DNA from: Verrucomicrobia bacterium SCGC AAA164-M04
GTDB taxonomy: Bacteria > Verrucomicrobiota > Verrucomicrobiae > Verrucomicrobiales > Akkermansiaceae
Reading direction: 5' to 3'
DNA: 64,000 nt
Assembly: GCA_000383735.1 (NCBI GenBank)
Contig: KB912124.1
Location: 24,456-88,455, forward strand
The translations under genes and the position numbers were made by a program. The notes below the pieces were generated by a model. It made no database searches, had not been told where the DNA came from, and worked only from the letters and a program-made list of their open reading frames with translations. Numbering within the stretch: position 1 is the stretch's first letter; every line of letters begins with the position of its first letter. Below are positions 53,871-62,376 of the stretch, in pieces.

Positions 53871-55523
53871 GTGGCAGGCTACTTAACCAGAATCGTTATT
53901 TTGGGACTTGTTGATCAAATTAGACGCTGGAGATTGGTCCAGAAGGGGCTTTCTTCTGGTAAGAAGCGTCGCACCAGTACTGATGGTGGTGCCTTGGCTG
54001 CAATGGACAGTAGCCTGATCGTTCGTGGGGCACTCTATGTGGGGTTCAGTCTCGGTATGTTCGCTTTGTTCTCCGGTGTTCAGCACAATGATTCTCGGGC
54101 TGCCGAAGCGGTCGTCATTCTGATCTGTGGTCTCGCCATTTTTCACCTTAACCATCAACAGTCGGCCGGACGGAATGGTAGGGTGTTACTGGTTTTCGGT
54201 GGTATCTTGATTCATCTATGGTTGGTGAAATTGGCCAATGGGGTAGCCTTGAAATCTGACCTAGGGGAGCATTATGAGTTTTTGGTGATGCCTATCGCGC
54301 TCGCCCCGATGGTGCATTCAGTCTTACTGGGCCAGCGTGCCGGGGTTTATTCCTCGGTTTTTGTAAGTCTCTTTGGGGCATTGACGATTCCGAGTGATGA
54401 TCGCTGGGCTTTTTTTGCGATTAGTTTAATTTGCGGTCTGACGTCGGTCTTTGCTACGAAGCGAGTGAGTAAACGAGGGCGTCTCCTGCGAACCGGTTTT
54501 TGGGTTGGTGTTATGGCGCTTTTGGTCGACTTAGTTTTCGCCAAGATTTCGGTGAGTGGTCTTCAAATGTTTAGCGGCGAAAGTTGGACAATTTTTGGGA
54601 AAGCCTGTTTGATCGCGCTTTCGACCGGTCTTTTAACCGGCCTTTTCGTCGGTGGGGTGCTTCCTCTGCTCGAAGGTCTATTTGGTTTGACGACTGAGAT
54701 CTCATGGCTGGAGCTTAGTGATTTGAATCATCCGCTACTCCGGAAAATGCAGATCGAGGCACCGGGAACGTTTCATCATAGTCTAATTGTGGCTTCGTTA
54801 GCGGAGAGTGCCGCGGAGGCGATCGGGGCAAATGCGGTAATGAGTCGTGTCTGTGCTTATTTTCACGATATCGGGAAACTGAATAAGCCCGAGTATTTTA
54901 TTGAGAACCAGGGGGGCATGAATCCTCATGACGGCCTGACTCCGACTATGAGTGCGCTCATTATTGTAGCGCACGTAAAAGATGGCGTGGATCTGGCGAT
55001 CAAGAATAAGCTAAACCCAAGAATTCTTGACGTGATTCAAGAGCACCACGGCGATTCGTTGGTCTATTATTTCTATCGCAAGGCTCAGGAGCGGCTTCAG
55101 AAGCACGAAGTTGAGGAGGATCATGGGAAGACTGATTCCGATGATCTTCCTAATGTGGATGAGAAGAGTTTTCGCTATCCGGGGCCGATTCCTCAGACCC
55201 GTGAGAGTGGGATTATTTCGCTTGCAGATGCTATTGAAAGTGCATCGAGAACCATTTCAAAGCCCTCTCCGAGCAGAATTCGGGCTTTGGTGGACGAGAT
55301 TGTTTTTAAAAGGGTGCGCGATGGTCAGCTGGATGCGACAGGTCTCACTATGACCGATTTAACAATGATTCGGAAAATTTTCGCATCGACTCTCAGAAGC
55401 ATGTTGCACGCGCGAATCGAGTACCCCAAAGAGCAGATTGAAGATGCTCCTTCAGATCTTTCTAGGAAGGGTGGTAAATCGGTTTCAGCGGAGGAGATAG
55501 AAAAGGTGCGCCGCCGGCGGTAG
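53871..55523 (+). CDS. Membrane HD-domain phosphodiesterase (PgpH-like, no sensor domain)
   Basis: 550 residues from GTG 53871; an ATG at 54003 also precedes the first membrane segment. Seven or eight membrane segments occupy about 48-270, then a cytosolic HD domain with LNHPLLRKMQIEAPGTFHHSLIVASLAE and YFHDIGKLNKPEYFIENQ, and late HHGDSLVYYFYRKA. This matches the HD module of PgpH, which hydrolyses cyclic di-AMP in Listeria. The large extracellular 7TMR-HDED sensor domain of typical PgpH is absent. It lies between infA and ybeY, a position shared with PgpH in many bacteria for ybeY. Confidence 0.88.
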   Translation: MAGYLTRIVILGLVDQIRRWRLVQKGLSSGKKRRTSTDGGALAAMDSSLIVRGALYVGFSLGMFALFSGVQHNDSRAAEAVVILICGLAIFHLNHQQSAGRNGRVLLVFGGILIHLWLVKLANGVALKSDLGEHYEFLVMPIALAPMVHSVLLGQRAGVYSSVFVSLFGALTIPSDDRWAFFAISLICGLTSVFATKRVSKRGRLLRTGFWVGVMALLVDLVFAKISVSGLQMFSGESWTIFGKACLIALSTGLLTGLFVGGVLPLLEGLFGLTTEISWLELSDLNHPLLRKMQIEAPGTFHHSLIVASLAESAAEAIGANAVMSRVCAYFHDIGKLNKPEYFIENQGGMNPHDGLTPTMSALIIVAHVKDGVDLAIKNKLNPRILDVIQEHHGDSLVYYFYRKAQERLQKHEVEEDHGKTDSDDLPNVDEKSFRYPGPIPQTRESGIISLADAIESASRTISKPSPSRIRALVDEIVFKRVRDGQLDATGLTMTDLTMIRKIFASTLRSMLHARIEYPKEQIEDAPSDLSRKGGKSVSAEEIEKVRRRR

Positions 55524-55534
55524 AGGAATAGCGA

Positions 55535-55966
55535 ATGGTTGAAATTTATCCGAAATGCTTGTCACGGAGTTTTTCAGTCGAGTTCCTGAAGCGATTGGAA
55601 TCTGGTTGGCGCGAAATCTTTGAGATTCTGCATAAAATCGGGAAAGGCGTCATTTCTGATATAGCGCTCATTGAGGTAACTTTTCTTGATGACGATGAGA
55701 TGGCTCGCTTACATGGTGAGTTTTTGGGAGATGCAACAACAACGGATGTAATCACCTTTGATCATGGCGAGCTCCTGATTGGGGTCGAGACTGCTAAAAG
55801 ACAATCTCTTGAATTTGAGACGAGTATCCATCGGGAGATCGCACTTTATGGCATTCATGGAATGCTTCACCTCGCCGGCTTCGATGATAGAGACTCCCCG
55901 AAAGCCAAGTTGATGGAAAGACGTCAGAAAGACCTTTTTAGTAAGGTATTTGCCGATCTTGTCTAA
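55535..55966 (+). CDS. ybeY: Endoribonuclease YbeY
   Basis: 143 residues. YbeY is a zinc-dependent RNase of rRNA maturation and ribosome quality control. The family core is present: LDDDEMARLHGEFLGDATTTDVITFDHGELLIGVETA and the metal site HGMLHLAGFDD. In the usual motif HGxLHLxGYDH the third ligand is His; here it is Asp (FDD). It starts 11 bp after the HD-domain gene, a common pairing. The third-ligand change may still bind metal. Confidence 0.9.
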   Translation: MVEIYPKCLSRSFSVEFLKRLESGWREIFEILHKIGKGVISDIALIEVTFLDDDEMARLHGEFLGDATTTDVITFDHGELLIGVETAKRQSLEFETSIHREIALYGIHGMLHLAGFDDRDSPKAKLMERRQKDLFSKVFADLV

Positions 55967-56049
55967 TTGACAGATTTTTTTACCCGATTCGGTTCCGACT
56001 GGTTGACACCTTAGTCTCATTTCCGCAATGTCATGCAGACAGAGGGTCA

Positions 56050-57768
56050 ATGGTGGTCAAACCACCCTTTGTCACACACCTAAAAACGCACACCGAATTT
56101 TACACCGTGTATTCCAACGAAGATTATTTGATTCAGTTATTGACCGAAGGAGGGCACTTGACCTCCGAGCATGTGGCCGAGATCCGGGGAAAGCTCGGAG
56201 ACGATGGCTTGATCCAACATTTCCTTGATCATGGAGATGTTACCGAGACTGCCATTGCCGAGGTTTCCGCGGCCAATGTCGGGACCCATGTTGCTGATCT
56301 TGCCAATGGATTCATTGATCCAGCCTTCAAGAGCTTTCTCAGCTTGGCCGATTGTCGGCGCTTTAATGCTGTGCCGTTTTATGATGATGGTTCTTACCTC
56401 AGTATTGCCCTTGCAGATGTGCTGGATGTTGAGGCTCAGGATGCAATTCCGCATATTGTAAATCGTGAGTGTCAATTCTATGCAGCACCGCTGAAGGGCA
56501 TTCAAACTGCGTGGGAACAGATTTTTGGAGATGAAGTGGGTCAGGCTGATGCCAGCGAGCTTCAGGTAGTGGGGGACATTGGTTCTGACAATTCAGATGC
56601 ACCAGTCATCAAATTGGTCTCGGGGATTTTGGTCGACGCCTTCAAGATGCGAGCGAGTGATATTCATATTGAGCCTCTTGAAACCTCGCTACGGATTCGA
56701 AATCGCCTGGATGGTAAGCTCATCGAGGTCGCTAGTCATCCCAAGAAGCTTTTGCCGGCAGTCATTGCACGTCTCAAGGTGATGAGTAGCTCTATGAGTA
56801 TCGCGGAGAAACGGATTCCTCAGGATGGTCGAATTCAAATTAAAATGGGGGGCAAGGAGGTTGATCTTCGTGTTTCGTCAGTTCCGTCCAATCATGGAGA
56901 GAGTATTGTTATGCGTATTCTCGATAAGTCTGCTTTGAGTCTTGGACTGCCGCAGTTGGGATTCCTTTCTGATGACCAGGCAGTTTTTGCAGAATTACTT
57001 AGACTTCCAGATGGTATCATTTTGGTGACTGGCCCGACTGGATCAGGTAAGACCACGACTCTCTATGCTTGTTTGAACGAGATCAACAAGCCGGACAAGA
57101 AGATCATTACCGTGGAGGATCCCGTGGAATATGAGCTTGCTGGAATCAATCAGGTGATGGTGCGTGCTGACATCGGAATGACCTTTGCAGCGGCTCTTCG
57201 TTCGATGTTGAGACAGGCGCCAAACATCATCATGGTGGGTGAGATTCGAGATGGCGAAACTGCGAATATTGCGATCAATGCGTCGCTGACCGGTCACTTG
57301 GTGTTCTCTACCCTTCACACCAATGACGCTCCGAGCTCGGTGGCCCGACTAGCAGACATGGGGATCAAAAATTTCCTCATCGCTTCTGCGGTCCGCGCAA
57401 TTCTTGCTCAGCGATTAGTTCGTAAGCTTTGCGACAAGTGTAAGGTGCCTGCAACCCTGGACGAGAAGGAGTTGCGCATGCTGAACATTGATCCATCCCA
57501 GCTGGCTGAGTCCAATATCATGGGGCCGGGAGGATGCGAGGCCTGCCGTGATACCGGTTATCGCGGTCGAATTGGCATTTTTGAGATCTTTCTTGTTGAT
57601 GACGAAGTTCGTCATCTGATCAATCAGGACATGAGTACACCGCAGCTCCGTCGCCGCGCCCGGGAATTGGGGATGCGGACACTTCGAGAGGACGGGATTC
57701 GAAAAGTTCTCGTTGGGATGACCTCGGCGTCCGAAGTCATCGGCGTCACAATGTCTGATGCCGAGTAA
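56050..57768 (+). CDS. gspE: GspE/PilB-type secretion ATPase 1
   Basis: 572 residues. Cytosolic hexameric ATPase that drives pseudopilus or pilus assembly. It has an N-terminal T2SSE-type domain (about 15-170), then the ATPase core: Walker A GPTGSGKT (328-335), the Asp box VEDPVEYEL, Walker B-like IIMVGEIRDGETA and the His box LVFSTLHTNDAPSS. The zinc-binding pairs are CDKCK and CEACRDTGYRGRIG. The first of two tandem ATPases; the second starts 41 bp after its stop. A TTGACA box lies at 56003, 41 bp ahead of the ATG, but no good -10 was seen. Confidence 0.94.
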   Translation: MVVKPPFVTHLKTHTEFYTVYSNEDYLIQLLTEGGHLTSEHVAEIRGKLGDDGLIQHFLDHGDVTETAIAEVSAANVGTHVADLANGFIDPAFKSFLSLADCRRFNAVPFYDDGSYLSIALADVLDVEAQDAIPHIVNRECQFYAAPLKGIQTAWEQIFGDEVGQADASELQVVGDIGSDNSDAPVIKLVSGILVDAFKMRASDIHIEPLETSLRIRNRLDGKLIEVASHPKKLLPAVIARLKVMSSSMSIAEKRIPQDGRIQIKMGGKEVDLRVSSVPSNHGESIVMRILDKSALSLGLPQLGFLSDDQAVFAELLRLPDGIILVTGPTGSGKTTTLYACLNEINKPDKKIITVEDPVEYELAGINQVMVRADIGMTFAAALRSMLRQAPNIIMVGEIRDGETANIAINASLTGHLVFSTLHTNDAPSSVARLADMGIKNFLIASAVRAILAQRLVRKLCDKCKVPATLDEKELRMLNIDPSQLAESNIMGPGGCEACRDTGYRGRIGIFEIFLVDDEVRHLINQDMSTPQLRRRARELGMRTLREDGIRKVLVGMTSASEVIGVTMSDAE

Positions 57769-57809
57769 ATATTTTCACACCTAATTAAACTTATACCCTT
57801 TTTATTACG

Positions 57810-59483
57810 ATGGATAACAACCAAGTCCTCGATCTCTTTGTCAGTCGCAGTATGATCGACGGTGCCCTTAAGGCCGACGTGCTTGCGGCAGTCGAAAACA
57901 GCGGAAAAGAAGCTGTAGAAATTCTTGTCGATTACCAAGTCGTCAATTCACGTGACGATATTTGGCCGATTATTGCTCAGGAGCTCGGAGCCGAGTTTGT
58001 GGATTTCAGCGATTTTGAGCCCCCCGAGGCGCTGCTATCGCTGGTTCCTGCCGGACTGGCCCGACTTCACGGCGCTTTGCCGGTTGCTTATGATGAAGGC
58101 AATATTTCAGTCGCCCTAACGGACCCGCTTAACCCCCAAATACTGGAGGATCTTCGCTTCGCTGTTGGTCATGAACTTACCTTAGTTGTGGGTGCTGATC
58201 ATCTTGTTGAGCAAAAAATCAACGAGCTTTACGGAGGAGAAGAGAAGGCAATGGATGATATTCTTAGTCAGCTTGACGGCGGGCTGACATTCAAGGGTGG
58301 CGAAGCAGAGATGGAAGACGAGGCCAACTCGGCTCCCATCATGCGCTACGTTGACCTTGTTCTTTATCAGGCGATCAAGGAAAAAGCCTCCGATATTCAT
58401 TTCGAGCCTTTTGAAACTGAGTTTAAAATTCGCTACCGGGTTGACGGGATGCTTTACGAGATGACTCCGCCGCCGGTTCACCTAGCCCTTCCGATCATTT
58501 CTCGTGTGAAGGTGATGGCGAACATGAACATTGCAGAGCGACGGATTCCTCAGGACGGGCGGATCGTCAAGCAGGTTGGAGATCAGTCTGTTGATATGCG
58601 TGTTTCATCGCTTCCGACCCAGTATGGCGAGAGTGTAGTGCTTCGTGTCTTGGACCGGAACTCCGTGAACCTGAATCTGGATAATTTGGGACTGCCTCAG
58701 CATATCCATGGCTATATCCACGACACAATCCGGATGCCGAACGGGATTTTCATCGTGACAGGGCCAACTGGTGCTGGGAAAACTACTACTCTGTATGCGG
58801 CTCTCCGGGAGATTAACAAAATAGATACCAAGATCCTGACGGCAGAGGATCCGGTAGAGTATGATGTAGATGGGATTATTCAGGTTCCGGTCAATGACGC
58901 TATTGGTATGACTTTCGAGAGGGTGCTACGCGCTTTCCTTCGTCAGGATCCTGATAAAATCCTGGTGGGAGAAATGCGAGACCTCGATACCGCAAAAATT
59001 GCGATTCAGGCCTCACTAACAGGTCACCTCGTGCTTTCAACGCTTCACACCAACGATGCTGCTGGAGCGGTGACTCGACTGGTTGATATGGGAACTCAAC
59101 CATTCTTGGTTGCCGCTTCTCTGGAAGGGATCTTGGCTCAGCGACTTTTGCGAACGATTTGTCCGGATTGCAAGGCTCCCTACGAGCCGAGTGAAGCTAT
59201 CCTCACTCAACTTGGAGTGGCTCCACACGAACTTGGAGACAAAAGCTTTTTCACTGGTAAGGGCTGTAAGTCTTGCGCTGATTCTGGCTATAAAGGCCGC
59301 GCCGGTCTATATGAGCTTTTAAATGTCAGCGATCCTATTCGTGAGCTTATCATCGACAGAGCGCCGGCAGTGGTGATCAAGCAAAAAGCGATTGAACTTG
59401 GCATGACTACACTCCGTGAAGACGGTCTTCGTTGTATTTACGAAGGTCGCACGACAATCGAGGAGGTTTTGAAGTATACCTAA
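57810..59483 (+). CDS. gspE: GspE/PilB-type secretion ATPase 2
   Basis: 557 residues. Same architecture as its upstream neighbour: N-terminal T2SSE-type domain (FVDFSDFEPPEALLSLVPAG), Walker A GPTGAGKT (318-325), AEDPVEYDVDG, ILVGEMRDLDTA, LVLSTLHTNDAAGAV, and zinc pairs CPDCK and CKSCADSGYKGRAG. All ATPase motifs are intact, so both copies should be active. Sequence similarity between the two is moderate, so they look like old paralogues rather than a recent duplicate. The polytopic GspF gene follows after 106 bp. Confidence 0.94.
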   Translation: MDNNQVLDLFVSRSMIDGALKADVLAAVENSGKEAVEILVDYQVVNSRDDIWPIIAQELGAEFVDFSDFEPPEALLSLVPAGLARLHGALPVAYDEGNISVALTDPLNPQILEDLRFAVGHELTLVVGADHLVEQKINELYGGEEKAMDDILSQLDGGLTFKGGEAEMEDEANSAPIMRYVDLVLYQAIKEKASDIHFEPFETEFKIRYRVDGMLYEMTPPPVHLALPIISRVKVMANMNIAERRIPQDGRIVKQVGDQSVDMRVSSLPTQYGESVVLRVLDRNSVNLNLDNLGLPQHIHGYIHDTIRMPNGIFIVTGPTGAGKTTTLYAALREINKIDTKILTAEDPVEYDVDGIIQVPVNDAIGMTFERVLRAFLRQDPDKILVGEMRDLDTAKIAIQASLTGHLVLSTLHTNDAAGAVTRLVDMGTQPFLVAASLEGILAQRLLRTICPDCKAPYEPSEAILTQLGVAPHELGDKSFFTGKGCKSCADSGYKGRAGLYELLNVSDPIRELIIDRAPAVVIKQKAIELGMTTLREDGLRCIYEGRTTIEEVLKYT

Positions 59484-59589
59484 TCAACTCAATTCTGGGG
59501 ATACTTCGGCGAATTCAATTAAGATTTCGTCATTTGGAGCTTCCCCAACCTTTCTCTAAATCTTTAGAACTAAGCACACACAAAATTTT

Positions 59590-60882
59590 ATGGCTAATTT
59601 TCAATACATTGCACTCGATTCCAAGGGGGAACAGAAGACCGGAATCAAGCAAGGGAATTCGGATGCGGAAGTGATACAGGCCCTTCGAGGAGAAGGTCTT
59701 TACCCTACTCAAGTGGTCCCTGAGGGGCAGGGGACGATTGCTGCGACTCCTGGTAAGAAGGGGAAGAAAAAGACAAAGCGTAAAGCCAAAGGTGGCAAAG
59801 CTAGTAAAGTAGGTGGTAAGGTTAAGCCCAAGATTCTCATGATCTTCACCCGTCAGTTGGCGACGCTGATTGACTCCGGACTGCCTCTTCTTCGTGGGTT
59901 AACCGTTCTTGGTAAACAGGAGCCTAATCCTGTTCTTCAGGCGACAATCAATAATATTGGGGAGTCTGTTCAAGGAGGTTCAACCTTCTCGGAAAGCCTA
60001 GGTCAGCACCCTAAGATGTTTAACAAGCTCTATGTCAACATGGTGAAAGCTGGTGAGCTTGGCGGTGTTCTTGAAGTGGTTCTCACTCGCCTGGCCGAGT
60101 ATCAGGAAAAGGCCCATAAGTTGAAGGGGAAGATCGTTTCAGCGATGGTCTATCCGCTAATCGTGATGTTTATCGCGGTCGCAATTATGAGCTTCCTGAT
60201 GTTGTTCATTGTTCCCAAGTTTCGCGACATGTTTCGCGACATGGGAGATGGGGCTCAGCTTCCTTTAATTTCCCGAGTGGTCTTTGGATTTTCCGACTGG
60301 ATGTTGGCCCGCCCTCTCATCCTCCCCAATGCAGTGTGGATCCTTTTCATCGCAGTAGGAAGTTGGACTGCCTTTGGCGCCTGGGCTAGAACGGTTAAAG
60401 GTCGAAGTATAGTCGATGGGCTCAAACTTAAGATTCCAATCTTTGGTGATATCCAACGAAAGAGTGCAATCGCCCGGTTCAGTCGGACACTCGGAACTTT
60501 GGTAACCTCTGGTGTTCCAATCCTTCAGGCTCTTAATATTACGAGAGATACCGCGGGTAATGTCGTTGTCGCCGAGGCGATCGATAAGGTTCATGATGCC
60601 GTGAAAGAAGGTGAATCAATTGTGACGCCAATGACTGGGTCCGGAATTTTTCCTAACCTCGTGGTATCGATGGTCGACGTGGGGGAGGAGACTGGGCAAT
60701 TGCCCGAAATGCTCTTGAAGATTGCAGATGTCTATGATGATGAGGTTGATGGCGCAGTGACTGCGCTGACCTCAATTCTCGAGCCAATTATGATCGTGAT
60801 CCTTGCGCTTGTTGTGGGTGCGATTGTTTTCGCGCTCTTCCTCCCATTGATCAGCGTGATTCAGAAGATGCAGGGAGGCTAG
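59590..60882 (+). CDS. gspF: GspF/PilC-type inner-membrane platform protein
   Basis: 430 residues. Platform that couples the ATPase to pilus or pseudopilus growth. The N-terminal soluble region (FQYIALDSKGEQKTGIKQG) is followed by an unusual Lys/Gly-rich linker at about 55-80 (GKKGKKKTKRKAKGGKASK). Two T2SSF domains with three membrane segments follow (MIFTRQLATLIDSGLPLLRGL; FSRTLGTLVTSGVPILQAL; LEPIMIVILALVVGAIVFALFLP). It lies 50 bp before gspG. The linker is expected to be cytosolic and very basic. Confidence 0.94.
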   Translation: MANFQYIALDSKGEQKTGIKQGNSDAEVIQALRGEGLYPTQVVPEGQGTIAATPGKKGKKKTKRKAKGGKASKVGGKVKPKILMIFTRQLATLIDSGLPLLRGLTVLGKQEPNPVLQATINNIGESVQGGSTFSESLGQHPKMFNKLYVNMVKAGELGGVLEVVLTRLAEYQEKAHKLKGKIVSAMVYPLIVMFIAVAIMSFLMLFIVPKFRDMFRDMGDGAQLPLISRVVFGFSDWMLARPLILPNAVWILFIAVGSWTAFGAWARTVKGRSIVDGLKLKIPIFGDIQRKSAIARFSRTLGTLVTSGVPILQALNITRDTAGNVVVAEAIDKVHDAVKEGESIVTPMTGSGIFPNLVVSMVDVGEETGQLPEMLLKIADVYDDEVDGAVTALTSILEPIMIVILALVVGAIVFALFLPLISVIQKMQGG

Positions 60883-60931
60883 GCTTCAAGACGCCATTTG
60901 ATTCCTACTAACTAACCAGCTACAAAAACTG

Positions 60932-61495
60932 ATGAACTTTGTCAAAGAACCCAAGGTAGAGCGGCTTCACAAATCTGGATTCTCGCTTATTGAACTTCTC
61001 GTAGTCGTTTCGATCATTGTGATCCTCGCCGGAATCACGATCGGCGTCATGAGTCAGGTCAATCAGAAGCGAGATGCCTCAACAACCTCAAAAAATATTT
61101 TGATGGTGAGAACTAAGCTCGAAGCGTTTTACAATGAACAGGGTTATTACCCGGTGGGCCAAGACGCCACAAGTGCATCTGTTTATAAGGCTCTCTCAGG
61201 TGATCCGACAGGACAGGGAGCAGATCCGACTGGAACGATTTACTGGCCAGAGCTTAATGATGACCGAAATCCGGCACTTGTGAGCACTTTTCAGGGTTTT
61301 CGAGTAATTCTTGACGGTTATGGCCAATCACTCCGCTATCGTTCCGCAAGTGATACTGATGGGAATCCGGTTCAGAATGTGAGAAACGATGGTGATTTCG
61401 ACCTTTGGTCGGTTGGTCCTGATGGTGAGCCTAGCGATATTAATGTGAGTGGGCTTCTCAATAACGAACAAACACAGGATGATATCTGGCAGTAA
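60932..61495 (+). CDS. gspG: GspG-like major pseudopilin
   Basis: 187 residues. The prepilin peptidase site is G16/F17 (LHKSG/FSLIEL) with Glu at +5, followed by the hydrophobic helix LVVVSIIVILAGITIGVM. The C-terminal part carries the GspG pattern FRVILDGYGQSLRYRS and FDLWSVGPDGEPSDI. The long loop with SGDPTGQGADPTGTIYW is typical of the calcium-binding region. No secretin, prepilin peptidase or GspL/M gene lies in the window, so these parts must be elsewhere. Confidence 0.93.
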   Translation: MNFVKEPKVERLHKSGFSLIELLVVVSIIVILAGITIGVMSQVNQKRDASTTSKNILMVRTKLEAFYNEQGYYPVGQDATSASVYKALSGDPTGQGADPTGTIYWPELNDDRNPALVSTFQGFRVILDGYGQSLRYRSASDTDGNPVQNVRNDGDFDLWSVGPDGEPSDINVSGLLNNEQTQDDIWQ

Positions 61496-61532
61496 TTCCT
61501 GCCTGATCTCATTTTCATAAGCAATCATAAGC

Positions 61533-61558
61533 AGGCGAAGGATTATGATCTTTCGCCT
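61533..61558 (+). terminator. Strong hairpin after gspG
   Basis: AGGCGAAGGAT/ATCTTTCGCCT form an 11-bp stem with a TATG loop (one G-T pair), 37 bp after the gspG stop and 18 bp before the next ATG. Only CTTCT follows, not a T tract, so it may attenuate rather than fully terminate. Confidence 0.5.
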
Positions 61559-61576
61559 CTTCTAATCAAAAAAAAC

Positions 61577-62311
61577 ATGTCCGAAGAGACACAACCAGCC
61601 AAGAAGGCTGCACGTAAAACCGTGCGGAAAAAGAGTGCTGCCAAGCGCGCACCTAAAAAGAACAGCAAGTCAGCAAGTTCTGACGATCAGGAGAAAGAGC
61701 TTCCTCTTGGAGAAAAGCCCACAAGCGAGGCTTTGATCGATGATAAAGACTCAAGTGGGCCGAAGGATGAAGTCGAGCCAACCCGCAAGGCTCGCGCGCC
61801 TAAGTCGGGTATTCGCGATGCCCGCCGCGAGGTTGCCGATGGTCCCATTCTTGATGAAGTCTCCGAAAAGCTTGTTCCCGATTTGGATGATTCGACAGAA
61901 CCCAAGGAGAAAAGTGGTCTGAAGAAGCAAGCTCGAAAGAATGATTCTTCTGGACCTTCAATGGAACAAGGTCAGGTCCGACAGGATTCCGGAGAGCGCC
62001 GGGGCCGTGGACGCGGACGCAGGGAACGTGGTGAAAAGCGTGACGGAAAGCCAAGGGTTGCCGTGGATTCGAAAGATCTTGCCAAAAAGGCTTGGAAAAT
62101 CTTCGAGTCCGAAGTCACCGAGGAAGGTCTAGCCTTGCTGGATGATAATGGTCTCCGTGATTATGCCCGGAGTAGCTTTAATGCTGCGCGCCTTTTTCTC
62201 GAAGAAAAAGAGAGAGTGATTGGCCGCGAAAATAGGGCCAATTCTGAGAACAAGGGGCGCGATAGGGAAGCGAAGGTTGAAAACGATAAGCCGCAAAAAG
62301 ACGAGGAATAA
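61577..62311 (+). CDS. Basic, low-complexity Arg/Gly-rich protein, unknown
   Basis: 244 residues, not recognised. The N-terminal 45 residues are Lys/Ala-rich and histone-like (KKAARKTVRKKSAAKRAPKK). The middle is charged and probably disordered, with an Arg/Gly-rich stretch at about 140-155 (ERRGRGRGRRERGEKR). A short helical domain follows at about 165-210 (LAKKAWKIFESEVTEEGLALLDDNGLRDYARSSFNAARLFLEE). The tail is again charged. RNA or DNA binding is suggested by composition only. It lies after gspG and a hairpin, and converges on metG. Confidence 0.7.
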   Translation: MSEETQPAKKAARKTVRKKSAAKRAPKKNSKSASSDDQEKELPLGEKPTSEALIDDKDSSGPKDEVEPTRKARAPKSGIRDARREVADGPILDEVSEKLVPDLDDSTEPKEKSGLKKQARKNDSSGPSMEQGQVRQDSGERRGRGRGRRERGEKRDGKPRVAVDSKDLAKKAWKIFESEVTEEGLALLDDNGLRDYARSSFNAARLFLEEKERVIGRENRANSENKGRDREAKVENDKPQKDEE

Positions 62312-62340
62312 GGTCGCCACTAATTCCTCGAAAGTATTTC

Positions 62341-62376
62341 AAGCCGGCTCGCGCAATGACGTGTGCCGGCTTTTTT
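62341..62376. terminator. Bidirectional terminator
   Basis: AAGCCGGC (62341-62348) and GCCGGCTT (62365-62372) form an 8-bp stem with a 16-nt loop, followed by T6 on the plus strand. It lies between the convergent basic-protein gene and metG and may serve the plus-strand transcript best. Confidence 0.8.
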
